Below are positions 9,689 through 20,927 of a stretch of DNA of 64,000 bases, one piece after another (within the stretch, counting starts at the first letter, position 1; every line of letters begins with the position of its first letter). The stretch covers positions 310,001 to 374,000 of the forward strand of contig NZ_JACVWU010000003.1 of NCBI RefSeq assembly GCF_014596915.1, given 5' to 3'. Made by a program: the position numbers and the translations under genes. The stretch comes from Streptomyces sp. TRM68416. Lineage in GTDB: Bacteria; Actinomycetota; Actinomycetes; Streptomycetales; Streptomycetaceae. The notes beneath the pieces were generated by a model. It worked only from the letters and a program-made list of their open reading frames with translations, did not search any database and was not told where the DNA came from.

Positions 9689-10603
9689 ATGCCTCAACTG
9701 CCGCAGCTCGCCGAGTTATCGACGGCTACCGAGCCTCTCACGGCCACTGTGCCCCGCCAACTGGTCCACCGCGCGGCCGTCGCGGAAACCTTCCTCACCG
9801 GCTGGCGCCGCACCGGACCCGATCTGTTCGGAGTGTCCGCGCAGTGGCCGAGGGCCCACCAGCTGCACGTGTCCGCGGACCGGTCCGCCCACGAACCGCT
9901 GCTCGTCGCCGAGACCGTCCGCCAGTGCGGCGCGCTGCTCGCGCACACCGAGTACGAGGTGCCGCTGGGCCACCAGTTCGTGCTGCAGGAACTGCGGCTC
10001 AGAACCCGCCCCGAGCACCTCGCCGTCGGCCCCGTACCGGCCGAACCCGAACTCGCCATAGCGGTCTTCGACATCCGGCGCCGGGCCGGCCGCCCGCACG
10101 CGATCCGCTACAACGCGGACGTACGGCTGGGCGGGGCGCGGGTCGCGACCGCCCATGTCGCCGTCTCCTGGACCGGACCGTCGGTCTACCGCAGGCTGCG
10201 CGGCGGACGCACCCCCGCCAACGTCTCCGCGCTGCCCCTGCCGCCCGCGCTGCCGCCCGAGGCCGTCGACCGGGCCCTGCCCGCGGACGTCGTCCTGGCA
10301 CCACCGGACCGCCCCGGACGCTGGCAGTTGCGAGTCGATACCGCACATCCCGTTTTCTTCGACCACCCCCTCGATCATGTCCCCGGCATGCTGCTGCTGG
10401 AGGCCGCCCGCCAGGCCGCCGGGGCCGCCTGCGCCGGAGAGCGGACGCCGGTGTCGTTCCACGCCTCCTTCCACCGGTACGCCGAACTGGACCTGCCCAC
10501 CTGGGTGGAGGCGGAGACGGGGGCCGACGGCGAAGTCACCGTTGTGGGAAGGCAGGTGGAGTCGCCGGTCTTCGAGTGCCGCGTCGGAACGGTCGCCCGG
10601 TGA
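9689..10603 (+). CDS. AfsA/ScbA-type gamma-butyrolactone/butenolide signal synthase
   Basis: The 304-residue product starts at an ATG behind GGAGGG. Two AfsA repeats of hotdog type are visible. One lies near residue 68 (HEPLLVAETVRQ, then PLGHQFVLQEL) and a second near 220-240 (HPVFFDHPLDHVPGMLLLEA). AfsA enzymes condense a beta-ketoacyl thioester with dihydroxyacetone phosphate, the first step to A-factor-like hormones. The gene is transcribed away from a receptor gene and toward a cprB orthologue, the standard arrangement for a synthase/receptor locus. The exact hormone cannot be predicted. Confidence 0.92.
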   Translation: MPQLPQLAELSTATEPLTATVPRQLVHRAAVAETFLTGWRRTGPDLFGVSAQWPRAHQLHVSADRSAHEPLLVAETVRQCGALLAHTEYEVPLGHQFVLQELRLRTRPEHLAVGPVPAEPELAIAVFDIRRRAGRPHAIRYNADVRLGGARVATAHVAVSWTGPSVYRRLRGGRTPANVSALPLPPALPPEAVDRALPADVVLAPPDRPGRWQLRVDTAHPVFFDHPLDHVPGMLLLEAARQAAGAACAGERTPVSFHASFHRYAELDLPTWVEAETGADGEVTVVGRQVESPVFECRVGTVAR

Positions 10604-10625
10604 GCTATCGTGTACGGGGAGTAAA

Positions 10626-10651
10626 AAACAAACGGCATGACCCGTTCTTTT
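10626..10651. promoter_or_regulatory. Palindromic operator upstream of cprB
   Basis: AAACAAACGG (10626-10635) and CCGTTCTTTT (10642-10651) are inverted repeats matching at 8 of 10 positions around a 6-base spacer. The A-rich flank and central CGG/CCG fit the sites bound by CprB and ArpA-type receptors. It lies 23 bases before the cprB start codon and 23 bases after the afsA stop, so autorepression is likely. Confidence 0.7.
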
Positions 10652-10673
10652 CCGCCCCAGGAGTATCCAGGCG

Positions 10674-11321
10674 ATGCCGAGGCAGTTACGCGCTGAACAG
10701 ACCCGTACGACGATCATCACCGCCGCAGCCGACCTGTTCGACCGGCATGGCTACGAATCGACCAGCCTGAGTGACATCGTCGAGCACGCCCAAGTCACCA
10801 AGGGGGCCCTGTACTTCCACTTCGCGGCCAAGGAGGACCTCGCGCAGGCGATCATGGAGCTTCAGTCCCGGGCCTCGCGCCGGGTCGCCAGCGAGATGGA
10901 CGCCCGCGGCTACTCCTGCCTGGAAGCGCTGATGCGCACCACGTTCGGCGTCGCCCGGCTCTCCGTCGAGGGCCCGATCCCGCGGGCCGGACTCCGGCTG
11001 GCCACCGGCGGAGTCGCGGTGCGGTCACCGCTCCAACACCCCTTCACCGAATGGCTGGAGCTCGCCTCGCGCAAGCTCCTCGGCGCCGTCAAGGAGTCCG
11101 ACGTCCACCCGGACGTCGACATCGACGCCGCGGCCCACTCCTTCGTCTGCTTCTTCATCGGCACCCGGGTCGTCGGCCGCTCCCTGGAACCCGTGGCACG
11201 CCAGCCCCGCCGGGTGGCCGAGATGTGGCACATCCTCATCCGCGGCCTGGTCCCGGTACCGCGCCGCGCGCGCTACCTCACGCTCGCCACCCAGCTGGAG
11301 CGCGAGGCCAGAACCGTCTGA
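10674..11321 (+). CDS. cprB: CprB-type gamma-butyrolactone receptor repressor
   Basis: The 215-residue protein starts at an ATG preceded by CAGGAG. The N-terminus (MPRQLRAEQTRTTIITAAAD) and the HTH region (VTKGALYFHFAAKEDLAQAI) match my recollection of S. coelicolor CprB. The match includes length and the C-terminal ILIRGLVPVPRRARYLTLA. CprB is a homodimeric TetR repressor of known structure that affects antibiotic production and sporulation. Here it follows an afsA homologue, carries its own palindromic operator, and precedes a DUF89 gene 18 bases downstream, so the two probably share a transcript. Orthology is from memory, not alignment. Confidence 0.9.
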   Translation: MPRQLRAEQTRTTIITAAADLFDRHGYESTSLSDIVEHAQVTKGALYFHFAAKEDLAQAIMELQSRASRRVASEMDARGYSCLEALMRTTFGVARLSVEGPIPRAGLRLATGGVAVRSPLQHPFTEWLELASRKLLGAVKESDVHPDVDIDAAAHSFVCFFIGTRVVGRSLEPVARQPRRVAEMWHILIRGLVPVPRRARYLTLATQLEREARTV

Positions 11322-11339
11322 GGGGAGCTGCGGGATACG

Positions 11340-12530
11340 GTGAGGCGCATGCCGCACACCCCCGCCGCACCCGTCATCCTCGGCAACGAACCCGGCTCGT
11401 TCCCGCACAGCGTCCTCGCCGACCGCCACCCCGCCATCATCCGGCAGGTGCGCGAGGCCTTCCCGTACGGACCGGGGCAGCAGGACGCACTGGACGCCCT
11501 GCTCGCGAACTGCACCAAGGGCACGATCGAACCGCTCCCCGCCGACGCGCACGACGGCGACCGCTGGCGGGCCTGGGGAATGGGCACGTACGCCGGCCGC
11601 CCCTGGTTCGACGTGCCGTGGCTGTGGTCGGAGAGCTACTTCTACCGCCAACTCCTGCACGCCGTCGACCACTTCACCCCCGGGCCCTGGCAGGGCATCG
11701 ACCCCTTCCGGCCGGCCAAGCTGGCCGAACTCGACGCCCCCGAGACGGACGCGGAACTGGCCGCCCTGGACGATCTCGCCCGGCTGTCCGCCGCGGACCA
11801 GGCACAGGCCCTGCTGCACGGCTCCCTGTGGGGCAACCGCGCCGACCTCGGCTTCCGCCTCTCCGCCGCACACGGCGAGACCTCCGCCGACACCCCGCCG
11901 CTGGTCGCCGACGACAGCGAAGCCCTGTGGTCCCTCCTGCCGCCCGCCGGCCCGGACACCCTGCTCTGCCTGATCGCCGACAACGCGGGCCGCGAACTCG
12001 TCCCCGACCTGCTCCTGATCGCCCACCTCCTGGACCGGGGCCGCGTCGGACGGGTCGTCCTGCACGTCAAGCCGTACCCCTACTACGTCTCCGACGCCAC
12101 CCCCGCCGACGTCCTGGACGCCGTACGCCGGCTGCGGTCGGCGCAGGGCGCGGCGGCCGCGTACGGCGAGGTGCTGTGGACGGCGCTGACCGACGGCCGC
12201 CTCACGGTCCGCGCCCACCCCTTCTCCTGCGCGCCGCTGCCGTACGCGCGGATGCCCGACGACCTGCGGGCCGAACTCGCCCGGGCCACCGTCACCGTCC
12301 TCAAGGGCGACCTCAACTACCGGCGCCTGGTCGGCGACCACCGGTGGCCGCCCACCACCCCCTTCGCCGACGTCACCGCCTACTTCCCCGGCCCGGTGGC
12401 CGCGCTGCGCACCCTGAAGTCCGACGTGATCACCGGACTCGACGCCCGCACGGAGGCTACCCTGGTCGCCGCCGAGGAACAGCGCTGGCGCACCGGCGGG
12501 ACGCACGCGCTGATCCAGGTGCGCGGGTGA
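11340..12530 (+). CDS. DUF89/ARMT1-like metal-dependent phosphatase-fold protein
   Basis: The frame gives 396 residues from the GTG at 11340; an ATG at 11349 is an alternative start. The C-terminal two-thirds carries the DUF89 signature: LIADNAGRELVPDLLL, with the metal-binding Asp-Asn, and a later KGDLNYRRLVGDHRW motif. Characterised family members are metal-dependent damage-control phosphatases acting on sugar phosphates or phosphopantetheine. Animal ARMT1 has been described as a carboxyl methyltransferase. The substrate here is unknown. It follows cprB closely and converges on a P450 gene across a small hairpin. Confidence 0.82.
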   Translation: MRRMPHTPAAPVILGNEPGSFPHSVLADRHPAIIRQVREAFPYGPGQQDALDALLANCTKGTIEPLPADAHDGDRWRAWGMGTYAGRPWFDVPWLWSESYFYRQLLHAVDHFTPGPWQGIDPFRPAKLAELDAPETDAELAALDDLARLSAADQAQALLHGSLWGNRADLGFRLSAAHGETSADTPPLVADDSEALWSLLPPAGPDTLLCLIADNAGRELVPDLLLIAHLLDRGRVGRVVLHVKPYPYYVSDATPADVLDAVRRLRSAQGAAAAYGEVLWTALTDGRLTVRAHPFSCAPLPYARMPDDLRAELARATVTVLKGDLNYRRLVGDHRWPPTTPFADVTAYFPGPVAALRTLKSDVITGLDARTEATLVAAEEQRWRTGGTHALIQVRG

Positions 12531-12536
12531 GCCCCG

Positions 12537-12567
12537 GGGCGCCGACGAGACCGCCGAAGCGGCGCCC
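12537..12567. terminator. Hairpin between convergent DUF89 and P450 genes
   Basis: GGGCGCCG (12537-12544) and CGGCGCCC (12560-12567) form a perfect 8-bp stem with a 15-base loop in the 43-base gap. Confidence 0.5.
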
Positions 12568-12573
12568 TGAGCC

Positions 12574-13836
12574 TCATGCCACCCGCACCGGCAGCGATTT
12601 GATCCCGTTGATGAAGTTCGACACCAGCCGCCCGGCCGGTCCCGCCGGCCGCAGGACCGGCACGGTCCGCAGCATCTCCCGGTGCAGCACACGCAGTTGC
12701 AGCCGGGCGAAGTGCGCGCCCAGGCAGACGTGCGGGCCGTCACCGAAGGACACGTGCGGGTTCGGCGTACGGGACAGGTGCAGGCGGTCCGGCGCGGGGA
12801 AGACCCGTTCGTCGCGGTTGGCGGAGGCGTGGAAGACGACCACCTTGTCCCCGGCGCGGATCCGCCGCCCCGCCAGCTCGGTGTCGCACCCCGCGGTACG
12901 CCTGAAGCTCAGCACGGGAGGATGCCAGCGCAGCAACTCGTCGATCGCGGGACCCAGTTCGGCCTCGCCCGCGCGCAGCCGCCGCTGCTCCTCCGGGTGC
13001 TCGGCCAGGGTCAGCAGACCACCGGGGGCCGCGCTGCGCACCGTGTCGTTCCCGGCGACGGTGAGCAGGAAGAAGAACATCTCCAGTTCTTCGCGGGTGA
13101 GTTCGGCGTCGTGCGCGAGCGTGGTCATCACGTCGTCGGCCGGATAGCGCCGCTTGAAGGACGCCAACTGCTGCGCGTAGGCGAACATGTCCCGTAGCAG
13201 CGCGGGCGACCGCGGATTGACCGGACGGCCCGACCGGTCCAGCACCGGGGGGCCGGACTCGTTCGGGTCCTGGTAGCCGATGACCCGCCGCGTCCAGTCC
13301 AGCAGCAGGCCGCGGTCCCGCTCCGGCACCCCGAGCAGATCCGTGAGATTGAGCAGGGCGTAGTCGTCGGTGACGGCGGCGACGAGGTCCACGGTGCCGT
13401 CCGCCGCGCGGGCCGTCTCCAGCGCCCGCGCCCACAGCGTGCGGGCCCGCCGCTCGGCTACCACGGTGAACCGCTCCAGACGGCCCGGGGTGAACGCCCG
13501 GCTCACCAGCCGTCTCAACCGCCCGTGCTGCGGCGGATCCTGATTGAGCATCATGCGCCGGATGAACGGCAGGTCCTCCGGATCGGGGTCCCTGATCTGC
13601 GTGGCGCCGATGTACGAGGAGTACGTCGAGGAGTCCTTCAGCACCCGCACCACGTCCGCGTGCCGGGTCACCGCCCAGAAGCCGGGCCCGGCCGGCCAGC
13701 CCAGCACCTCCGGCTCCTCCTGCCACGCCACCGGGTGGTGATCGCGCAGGACGCGGTAGGCGTCGTACGGCACGGACGTCCCGTACTGGCGGGGATCGAA
13801 GACGTCGGGGACCGGCGGGGACGGGCGGACGGTCAC
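12574..13836 (-). CDS. Cytochrome P450
   Basis: The 420-residue protein starts at a GTG at 13836 that overlaps the TGA of the preceding hydrolase gene (GTGA), indicating translational coupling. Class I bacterial P450 landmarks are all present. The I-helix motif AGNDT lies at 261-265, the K-helix ExxR at 300-303 (ELLR), and the haem loop FGDGPHVCLG has Cys371 as proximal ligand. A ferredoxin and reductase must be supplied from elsewhere. Association with a butyrolactone locus invites comparison with P450s that tailor butenolide hormones such as avenolide, but the substrate cannot be read from the sequence. Confidence 0.93.
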   Translation of the reverse strand: MTVRPSPPVPDVFDPRQYGTSVPYDAYRVLRDHHPVAWQEEPEVLGWPAGPGFWAVTRHADVVRVLKDSSTYSSYIGATQIRDPDPEDLPFIRRMMLNQDPPQHGRLRRLVSRAFTPGRLERFTVVAERRARTLWARALETARAADGTVDLVAAVTDDYALLNLTDLLGVPERDRGLLLDWTRRVIGYQDPNESGPPVLDRSGRPVNPRSPALLRDMFAYAQQLASFKRRYPADDVMTTLAHDAELTREELEMFFFLLTVAGNDTVRSAAPGGLLTLAEHPEEQRRLRAGEAELGPAIDELLRWHPPVLSFRRTAGCDTELAGRRIRAGDKVVVFHASANRDERVFPAPDRLHLSRTPNPHVSFGDGPHVCLGAHFARLQLRVLHREMLRTVPVLRPAGPAGRLVSNFINGIKSLPVRVA

Positions 13837-14621
13837 GCCGGTCCGCCCTTGCCCTCGTCGGCCCGCAGGAAGTCCTCCATCACGCGGACGAGTTCCAGGG
13901 GGGTTTCGTCCATCGCGTAGTGGCCCGCGGCGCTCAACTCCCACAGCTCGCCGAGGGGATACCAGCACTGCCAGGTGTCCCGCAGCAGCGCGGCCGACAG
14001 CGCCGGGTCCAGGCCGCCCGCGACGGCCAGCGCGGGCACCCGGGCGCCCTCGACCTCGCTGTGGAAGTCCTCCCCGGCCCAGGAGTCCAGCCAGGCCCGG
14101 AACGCCTTCTGGTCGCTGACCGCGAGGGAGCGGGCCACCATGCGGTCGAGCCAGGCGGCCGGGCGGTGCCCGCCGGTGGTGAAGTCGATGATCGCGCGGC
14201 GGTTCTCCGGCCGGTGCGCCGCGTCCGCGAACAGCTCCCACTGGTCGCCCGGCAGCGGCAGCCCGGAGGCGGGCACCGGCGAGATCCCGACGATCCGACG
14301 CAGCCGCCCGGGGGCCAGGGCCAGCAGCCGCTGGGCCACCGCCCCGCCCATCGAGTGCCCCACCACCGAGAAGCGCTCCCAGCCGAGCCGGCCGGCCAGT
14401 TCCAGCAGATCCTGCGCCGCCTCCGTCGTCGTGAACGCGCCGACGGCGTCCTTCGCCTCGCCGTAGCCGCGCAGATCCACCACGGCGTAGGTGAAGGACG
14501 TCAGGTCCAGGTCGGGCAGGACGCTCGCGTACGCGGACCGGTCGGCGAACCAGCCGTGCACCGCGAACACTTCGTGGGGACCGTCGCCGTGCAGCTCATG
14601 AGGGAGCGTGAAGGAGGTCAT
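13833..14621 (-). CDS. Alpha/beta-hydrolase fold protein coupled to the P450
   Basis: The protein has 262 residues from the ATG at 14621. The nucleophile elbow is GHSMGG with Ser90. Asp205 (GGLDPAL) and His234 (AAGHYAMDE) complete a plausible triad, and HGWFADR at 22-28 supplies the oxyanion region. No strong ribosome site precedes the start. Its stop overlaps the P450 start, so the products are probably made together. Substrate candidates are esters or lactones; a link to butyrolactone turnover is possible but unproven. The upstream neighbour is a separate divergent-looking block ending at 14667 on the same strand, 45 bases away. Confidence 0.85.
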   Translation of the reverse strand: MTSFTLPHELHGDGPHEVFAVHGWFADRSAYASVLPDLDLTSFTYAVVDLRGYGEAKDAVGAFTTTEAAQDLLELAGRLGWERFSVVGHSMGGAVAQRLLALAPGRLRRIVGISPVPASGLPLPGDQWELFADAAHRPENRRAIIDFTTGGHRPAAWLDRMVARSLAVSDQKAFRAWLDSWAGEDFHSEVEGARVPALAVAGGLDPALSAALLRDTWQCWYPLGELWELSAAGHYAMDETPLELVRVMEDFLRADEGKGGPA

Positions 14622-14666
14622 GCGATTACGGTGGACCGAGGACGGAGGCTCGGCAAGGGCATACGG

Positions 14667-15905
14667 TCACCGGACGTGTACGTCCTGCCACACCAGCCGG
14701 TGGTCCGAGGTCGGCTGCGCCGCCCCGCCGCCGACGAGCCGGTGGAGCGGGTCGTCCGAGGTGGGCCAGAACACCCCGTTCGCGCCGAGACCAAGGCCCC
14801 GGGACGGAATGACGTGGTCCACCCGGAGGTTGCCGGGCGCGGTGTCGTTGAAGTCCGAGGTGTCGTAAGCCGGATCGCCCACGTGCGCGGCGTTGGCGCC
14901 GCCCTGGAGCCGCGCCGCCTCCACCCCGCCCGCACTCGCCGGGGGCGTGGCCGGCGGCCGCACCGCCGGGTGGTCCAGCAGCTGCCGTACGGCATGGTCG
15001 TAGCTGTCGCCGTCGTACGGATCGGCGTTGAGGTCGCCCGCGATCACGAACCGTGCGCCGGGGCGCAGTCCGCCGCGCACGCCCCGGTCGTCGTACAGGT
15101 AGGCGCCGCGCCGCGGGCCGCCGACGTAGTCGGCCCACAGCCGGATCTCGTCGTGGTTGCGGCGGCCGTTGCGGTCCTCGGGCCCGTCGAAGGTGGGCGG
15201 CGTCGGATGCGACACCAGGAAGTGCACGGTGTCGTGGCCGACGCGCACCGGCACGTCCCAGTGGCTCTTGGACGACAGCCGGAGGACCGCCGTGGCCTCG
15301 GCGCTGTAGTAGCCCGGCGGCATGACGTGGCCGGGCATGTCCTTCCACAGGAAGCGCTGGAAGGTGCGCACCGCGCGCGTGTCGATCGGGTACTTCGAGT
15401 ACACCGCCATGCCGTACTGACCCGGGAACCAGCCGTACCCGAAGGCGTCCTGCGCGTACGCGTCCGAACCGGGCGTCGTCACCGCGCCGTTCCGCCCGTC
15501 GAGGTCGATGCCGGAGGGCACACCCGTGTTGACGGGGGCGGTGAAGCGGTGGCGGTAACGGACCGGTGCGGCGCCGCGCTGTCCCACGGCCAGGTAGTTG
15601 TCGTGGAACAGCCGGAGCGCGAGGCCGCCCGGGACGTAGTCGAACTCGTTGACCAACAGCACGTCCGGGTCGACCCGTTGGATGGTCTCCGCGACATTGC
15701 GCGCCTGTTCGTCGTCCGGCGTCGACAGGTCGGCGACGAGGGCGCCCGCGGTTGCGCGGTTGAGGGAGGCGTTGAAGGTCGCGAACCGGACGGTGCGGCG
15801 GTGCCGTCCGGCCGCGGCGGCCTGCCCGGCCGTGGCGGTCGCCAGGGCCGCACCGGCGAGCGAGGCGAGCGCGGTGCGGCGGGAGAGGGATCCGGGGTGG
15901 GTCAT
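14667..15905 (-). CDS. Secreted endonuclease/exonuclease/phosphatase-fold protein
   Basis: The 412-residue protein starts at the ATG at 15905, preceded by GGAG. The N-terminus SRRTALASLAGAAL is a twin-arginine signal followed by an AAAA cleavage region. The mature part shows the EEP-fold landmarks FATFNASLNR, LLVNEFDYV, HFLVSHPTPP, VIAGDLNADPYDG and TSDHRLVW, giving Asn, Glu, Asp/Asn and Asp/His metal and catalytic residues. The family includes nucleases, sphingomyelinases and phosphatases. Export suggests scavenging of nucleic acid or phosphate esters. The precise activity is not evident. Confidence 0.85.
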   Translation of the reverse strand: MTHPGSLSRRTALASLAGAALATATAGQAAAAGRHRRTVRFATFNASLNRATAGALVADLSTPDDEQARNVAETIQRVDPDVLLVNEFDYVPGGLALRLFHDNYLAVGQRGAAPVRYRHRFTAPVNTGVPSGIDLDGRNGAVTTPGSDAYAQDAFGYGWFPGQYGMAVYSKYPIDTRAVRTFQRFLWKDMPGHVMPPGYYSAEATAVLRLSSKSHWDVPVRVGHDTVHFLVSHPTPPTFDGPEDRNGRRNHDEIRLWADYVGGPRRGAYLYDDRGVRGGLRPGARFVIAGDLNADPYDGDSYDHAVRQLLDHPAVRPPATPPASAGGVEAARLQGGANAAHVGDPAYDTSDFNDTAPGNLRVDHVIPSRGLGLGANGVFWPTSDDPLHRLVGGGAAQPTSDHRLVWQDVHVR

Positions 15906-16075
15906 GGGGGACTCCGGTGCGGGAGGTGATAGGCGGGGGTAGGAGAACCTCCGTAGTCTGCGCGCGTAGAGGTGAACGCCACAAGGGCCCCGCGTCGGCC
16001 GGGAATTCATGCCCGATTCACGCGATGGTGTGATCATGTCCCGGCCCGAGGATGCTCCTTCGCGGCCCCGGGTAG

Positions 16076-18611
<2,536 letters not shown>

Positions 18612-18703
18612 CGGATTTCCGTCGTTGACCGCGGGTCAGTCTCACTCGTTCGTGGCTCGTCGGGCGCCGGTGGCCCGGGTAGGGCTCCAGGCGGAGGCGA
18701 TCG

Positions 18704-19297
18704 ATGGAACAGACTGCGCTGCGTCCCAAGCCGATGCCCGGTCAGGAGCCCGGCGGCGGCAAACGGCCCGGCCCCGCCCGGCGCCCGCACGCCGCACGCC
18801 GACGCGGCCGCCGGCTCACGAGCCTGCTGTTCGCCCTGTTCGTCGGCACGGTCCTGGTCCTGTCCGGGGTCGGACTCGGCACGGTCGGGGCCACGGTGAT
18901 CGGCATGAGCAGACTCGCCGAGCTCCAGCGCGAGGCGGGGGCGGCCCCGGCGGATGCCCGCCCCTCCTCGCAGCCCTTCTCGCAGCCGGCCACGTCGCCG
19001 TCGGCCGCGCCGAGCCCCACGCCCGCCCCCGCCGGCGCCACCCTCGGCGTGGAGGCCGTGGAGGCCGAGAAGGGCGGCGCCCAGATCGTCGGCATCCACG
19101 TCCCCGGCCCCGGCTACGCGGCCGGCCTGGTACGCGGCGACGTCCTCCTCGTCTACGGCACCACCCGCATCGACTCGGCGGCCGACCTCGCCCGAGCCGT
19201 CGCCCGCACCCGCCCCGGCACCGAGGTCACCCTGACGCTGCGTCACCAGAGCGGCGGCTACCAGCAATTGACGGTCGTCCCCGGGGTCGTCACCTGA
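18704..19297 (+). CDS. Membrane-anchored PDZ-domain protein
   Basis: The 197-residue product starts at an ATG with GGAGG upstream. A basic, proline-rich N-terminus is followed by one membrane helix (about 38-64) and a Pro/Ala/Ser linker. A PDZ domain covers about residues 112-197 (GATLGVEAVEAEKGG, GYAAGLVRGDVLLVYG). Unlike HtrA proteases it has no peptidase domain, so it probably binds C-termini of other envelope proteins or regulates a protease in trans. The partner is unknown. Confidence 0.85.
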   Translation: MEQTALRPKPMPGQEPGGGKRPGPARRPHAARRRGRRLTSLLFALFVGTVLVLSGVGLGTVGATVIGMSRLAELQREAGAAPADARPSSQPFSQPATSPSAAPSPTPAPAGATLGVEAVEAEKGGAQIVGIHVPGPGYAAGLVRGDVLLVYGTTRIDSAADLARAVARTRPGTEVTLTLRHQSGGYQQLTVVPGVVT

Positions 19298-19745
19298 ACT
19301 CCGCCGGCCCCTGGGAGGCGGCGGTCCCGCCAGTCGATCGAGGACCGGGCCGATACGCCCCGTGCCGGCTCGGCCACCAGGCTGGAACACGTACGTACCC
19401 CACGGCCAGAAACCGGGAAGGAAGCGCCCGAGGAAAGGCACCCGGACGAACCTGTCCACCCGGGCCGAGCCCCGCTCGCGCCCCCGGGCGCGCGGGGCCT
19501 GCCTCCTCGCGGCCGGCCCCCGCGCGGGGCTGATCACCGGGCGGCCGCCGGGGCAGGCCGGCCCCGGGGACCGCCGTCCACCCCAAGGCGGCCGGTTCCG
19601 TCCTCTCCTTCCTTGCGAAGGTGCCGCATGCCGTGGCCCCCGCGAGCGGGTTCATCCCCGGAAGGCGTGTCGATCGGCTCGCGCCGGACGTTGCCTGCGG
19701 GCAGGATGCTGCCCGTAGTTCCCTTACGCGCCCAGGGAGGCCCGG
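19298..19745. other. Intergenic region between the PDZ and M24 peptidase genes
   Basis: These 448 bases hold no gene I can support. A CCGCCG/CGGCGG inverted repeat (19301-19324) just after the PDZ stop may be a terminator. The GGAGG directly before 19746 is the ribosome site of the next gene. Short frames here lack coding-type third-position bias. Confidence 0.45.
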
Positions 19746-20873
19746 ATGACCGGCACCGCACCCGCGCCCTTCACCGCCGACGACTACCGGGCCCGGATGG
19801 AACGCGCCGCGCGCGCGGCCGTGGACGCCGGGCTGGCCGGGCTGCTGGTGGCGCCCGGACCGGACATGGTGTGGCTCACCGGCTACGCGCCCACCGCGGA
19901 GACGGAACGGCTCACCCTGCTGGTCCTCGCCCCCGGCCGGGACCCCGTGCTGGTCGTCCCCACCCTGGAGGCCCCCGACGCCGCGAAGGCCGCCGGAGCG
20001 TCCGCCCTCACCCTGCGCGACTGGACCGACGGCAAGGACCCCTACGCCGTCACCGCGGCGCTCCTCGACACGCGCGGCCGGTTCGGCATCAGCGACAACA
20101 CCTGGGCGATGCATCTGCTGGGCCTGCAGACAGCGCTCCCGGGCACTTCCTACGCCGCCCTCACCGACGCCCTGCCGATGCTCCGGGCCGTCAAGGACGC
20201 CGCCGAGCTGGAGCTGCTGGCGGCCGCCGGAGCGGCCGCCGACGCAACGTTCGAGGAGATCCGGAACGTTCCCTTCGCCGGCCGCAGGGAGTCGGAGATC
20301 GGCGCGGACCTCGCCGGGCTGCTCCGCCGGTTCGGCCACTCCCAGGTCGACTTCACCATCGTCGCCTCCGGCTCGAACGGCGCAAACCCGCACCACGAGG
20401 TCGGCGACCGGCTCGTGGAACGCGGCGACATGGTCGTCCTCGACTTCGGCGGCCTCAAGGACGGCTACGGCTCCGACACCTCCCGCACGGTCCACGTCGG
20501 CGAACCCACCGACGAGGAGCGCCGGGTGCACGACCTGGTGCGCGCGGCCCAGGAGGCGGGCTTCACCGCCGTACGCCCCGGAGCGGCCTGCCAGGACGTC
20601 GACCGGGCGGCCCGCGCGGTCATCGCCGACGCCGGGTACGGCGAGTACTTCATCCACCGCACCGGCCACGGCATCGGCGTCACCACGCACGAGCCGCCGT
20701 ACATGATCGAGGGCGAGGAGCAGCCCCTGGTGCCCGGGATGTGCTTCTCCGTCGAGCCCGGCGTCTACCTGCCGGGCCGCTTCGGGGTGCGCATCGAGGA
20801 CATCGTCACCGTCACCGAGGACGGCGGCCGCCGCCTCAACAACACCACCCGCGAGATGGTCATAGTGGACTGA
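19746..20873 (+). CDS. M24 family metallopeptidase (Xaa-Pro aminopeptidase/prolidase type)
   Basis: The protein has 375 residues from an ATG five bases behind GGAGG. The N-terminal creatinase-like domain spans about 1-150. The C-terminal pita-bread domain has all five metal ligands: Asp233, Asp244, His308 (GHGIG), Glu337 (VEPGVY) and Glu351 (RIEDIV). It should be an active dinuclear enzyme removing N-terminal residues before proline, or splitting X-Pro dipeptides, in the cytoplasm. The next gene follows after 54 bases on the same strand. Confidence 0.92.
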   Translation: MTGTAPAPFTADDYRARMERAARAAVDAGLAGLLVAPGPDMVWLTGYAPTAETERLTLLVLAPGRDPVLVVPTLEAPDAAKAAGASALTLRDWTDGKDPYAVTAALLDTRGRFGISDNTWAMHLLGLQTALPGTSYAALTDALPMLRAVKDAAELELLAAAGAAADATFEEIRNVPFAGRRESEIGADLAGLLRRFGHSQVDFTIVASGSNGANPHHEVGDRLVERGDMVVLDFGGLKDGYGSDTSRTVHVGEPTDEERRVHDLVRAAQEAGFTAVRPGAACQDVDRAARAVIADAGYGEYFIHRTGHGIGVTTHEPPYMIEGEEQPLVPGMCFSVEPGVYLPGRFGVRIEDIVTVTEDGGRRLNNTTREMVIVD

Positions 20874-20927
20874 GCGGCCCCAGCAGTCCCCTCTCGGCGA
20901 GCATCCCCTAGTGACAACGGCGCGACC

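Noticed and set aside
19362..19718. A 118-codon plus-strand frame in the gap before the M24 gene
   Set aside because: No ribosome site, no coding-type base bias, and Arg/Pro/Gly-rich translation typical of noncoding high-GC DNA.
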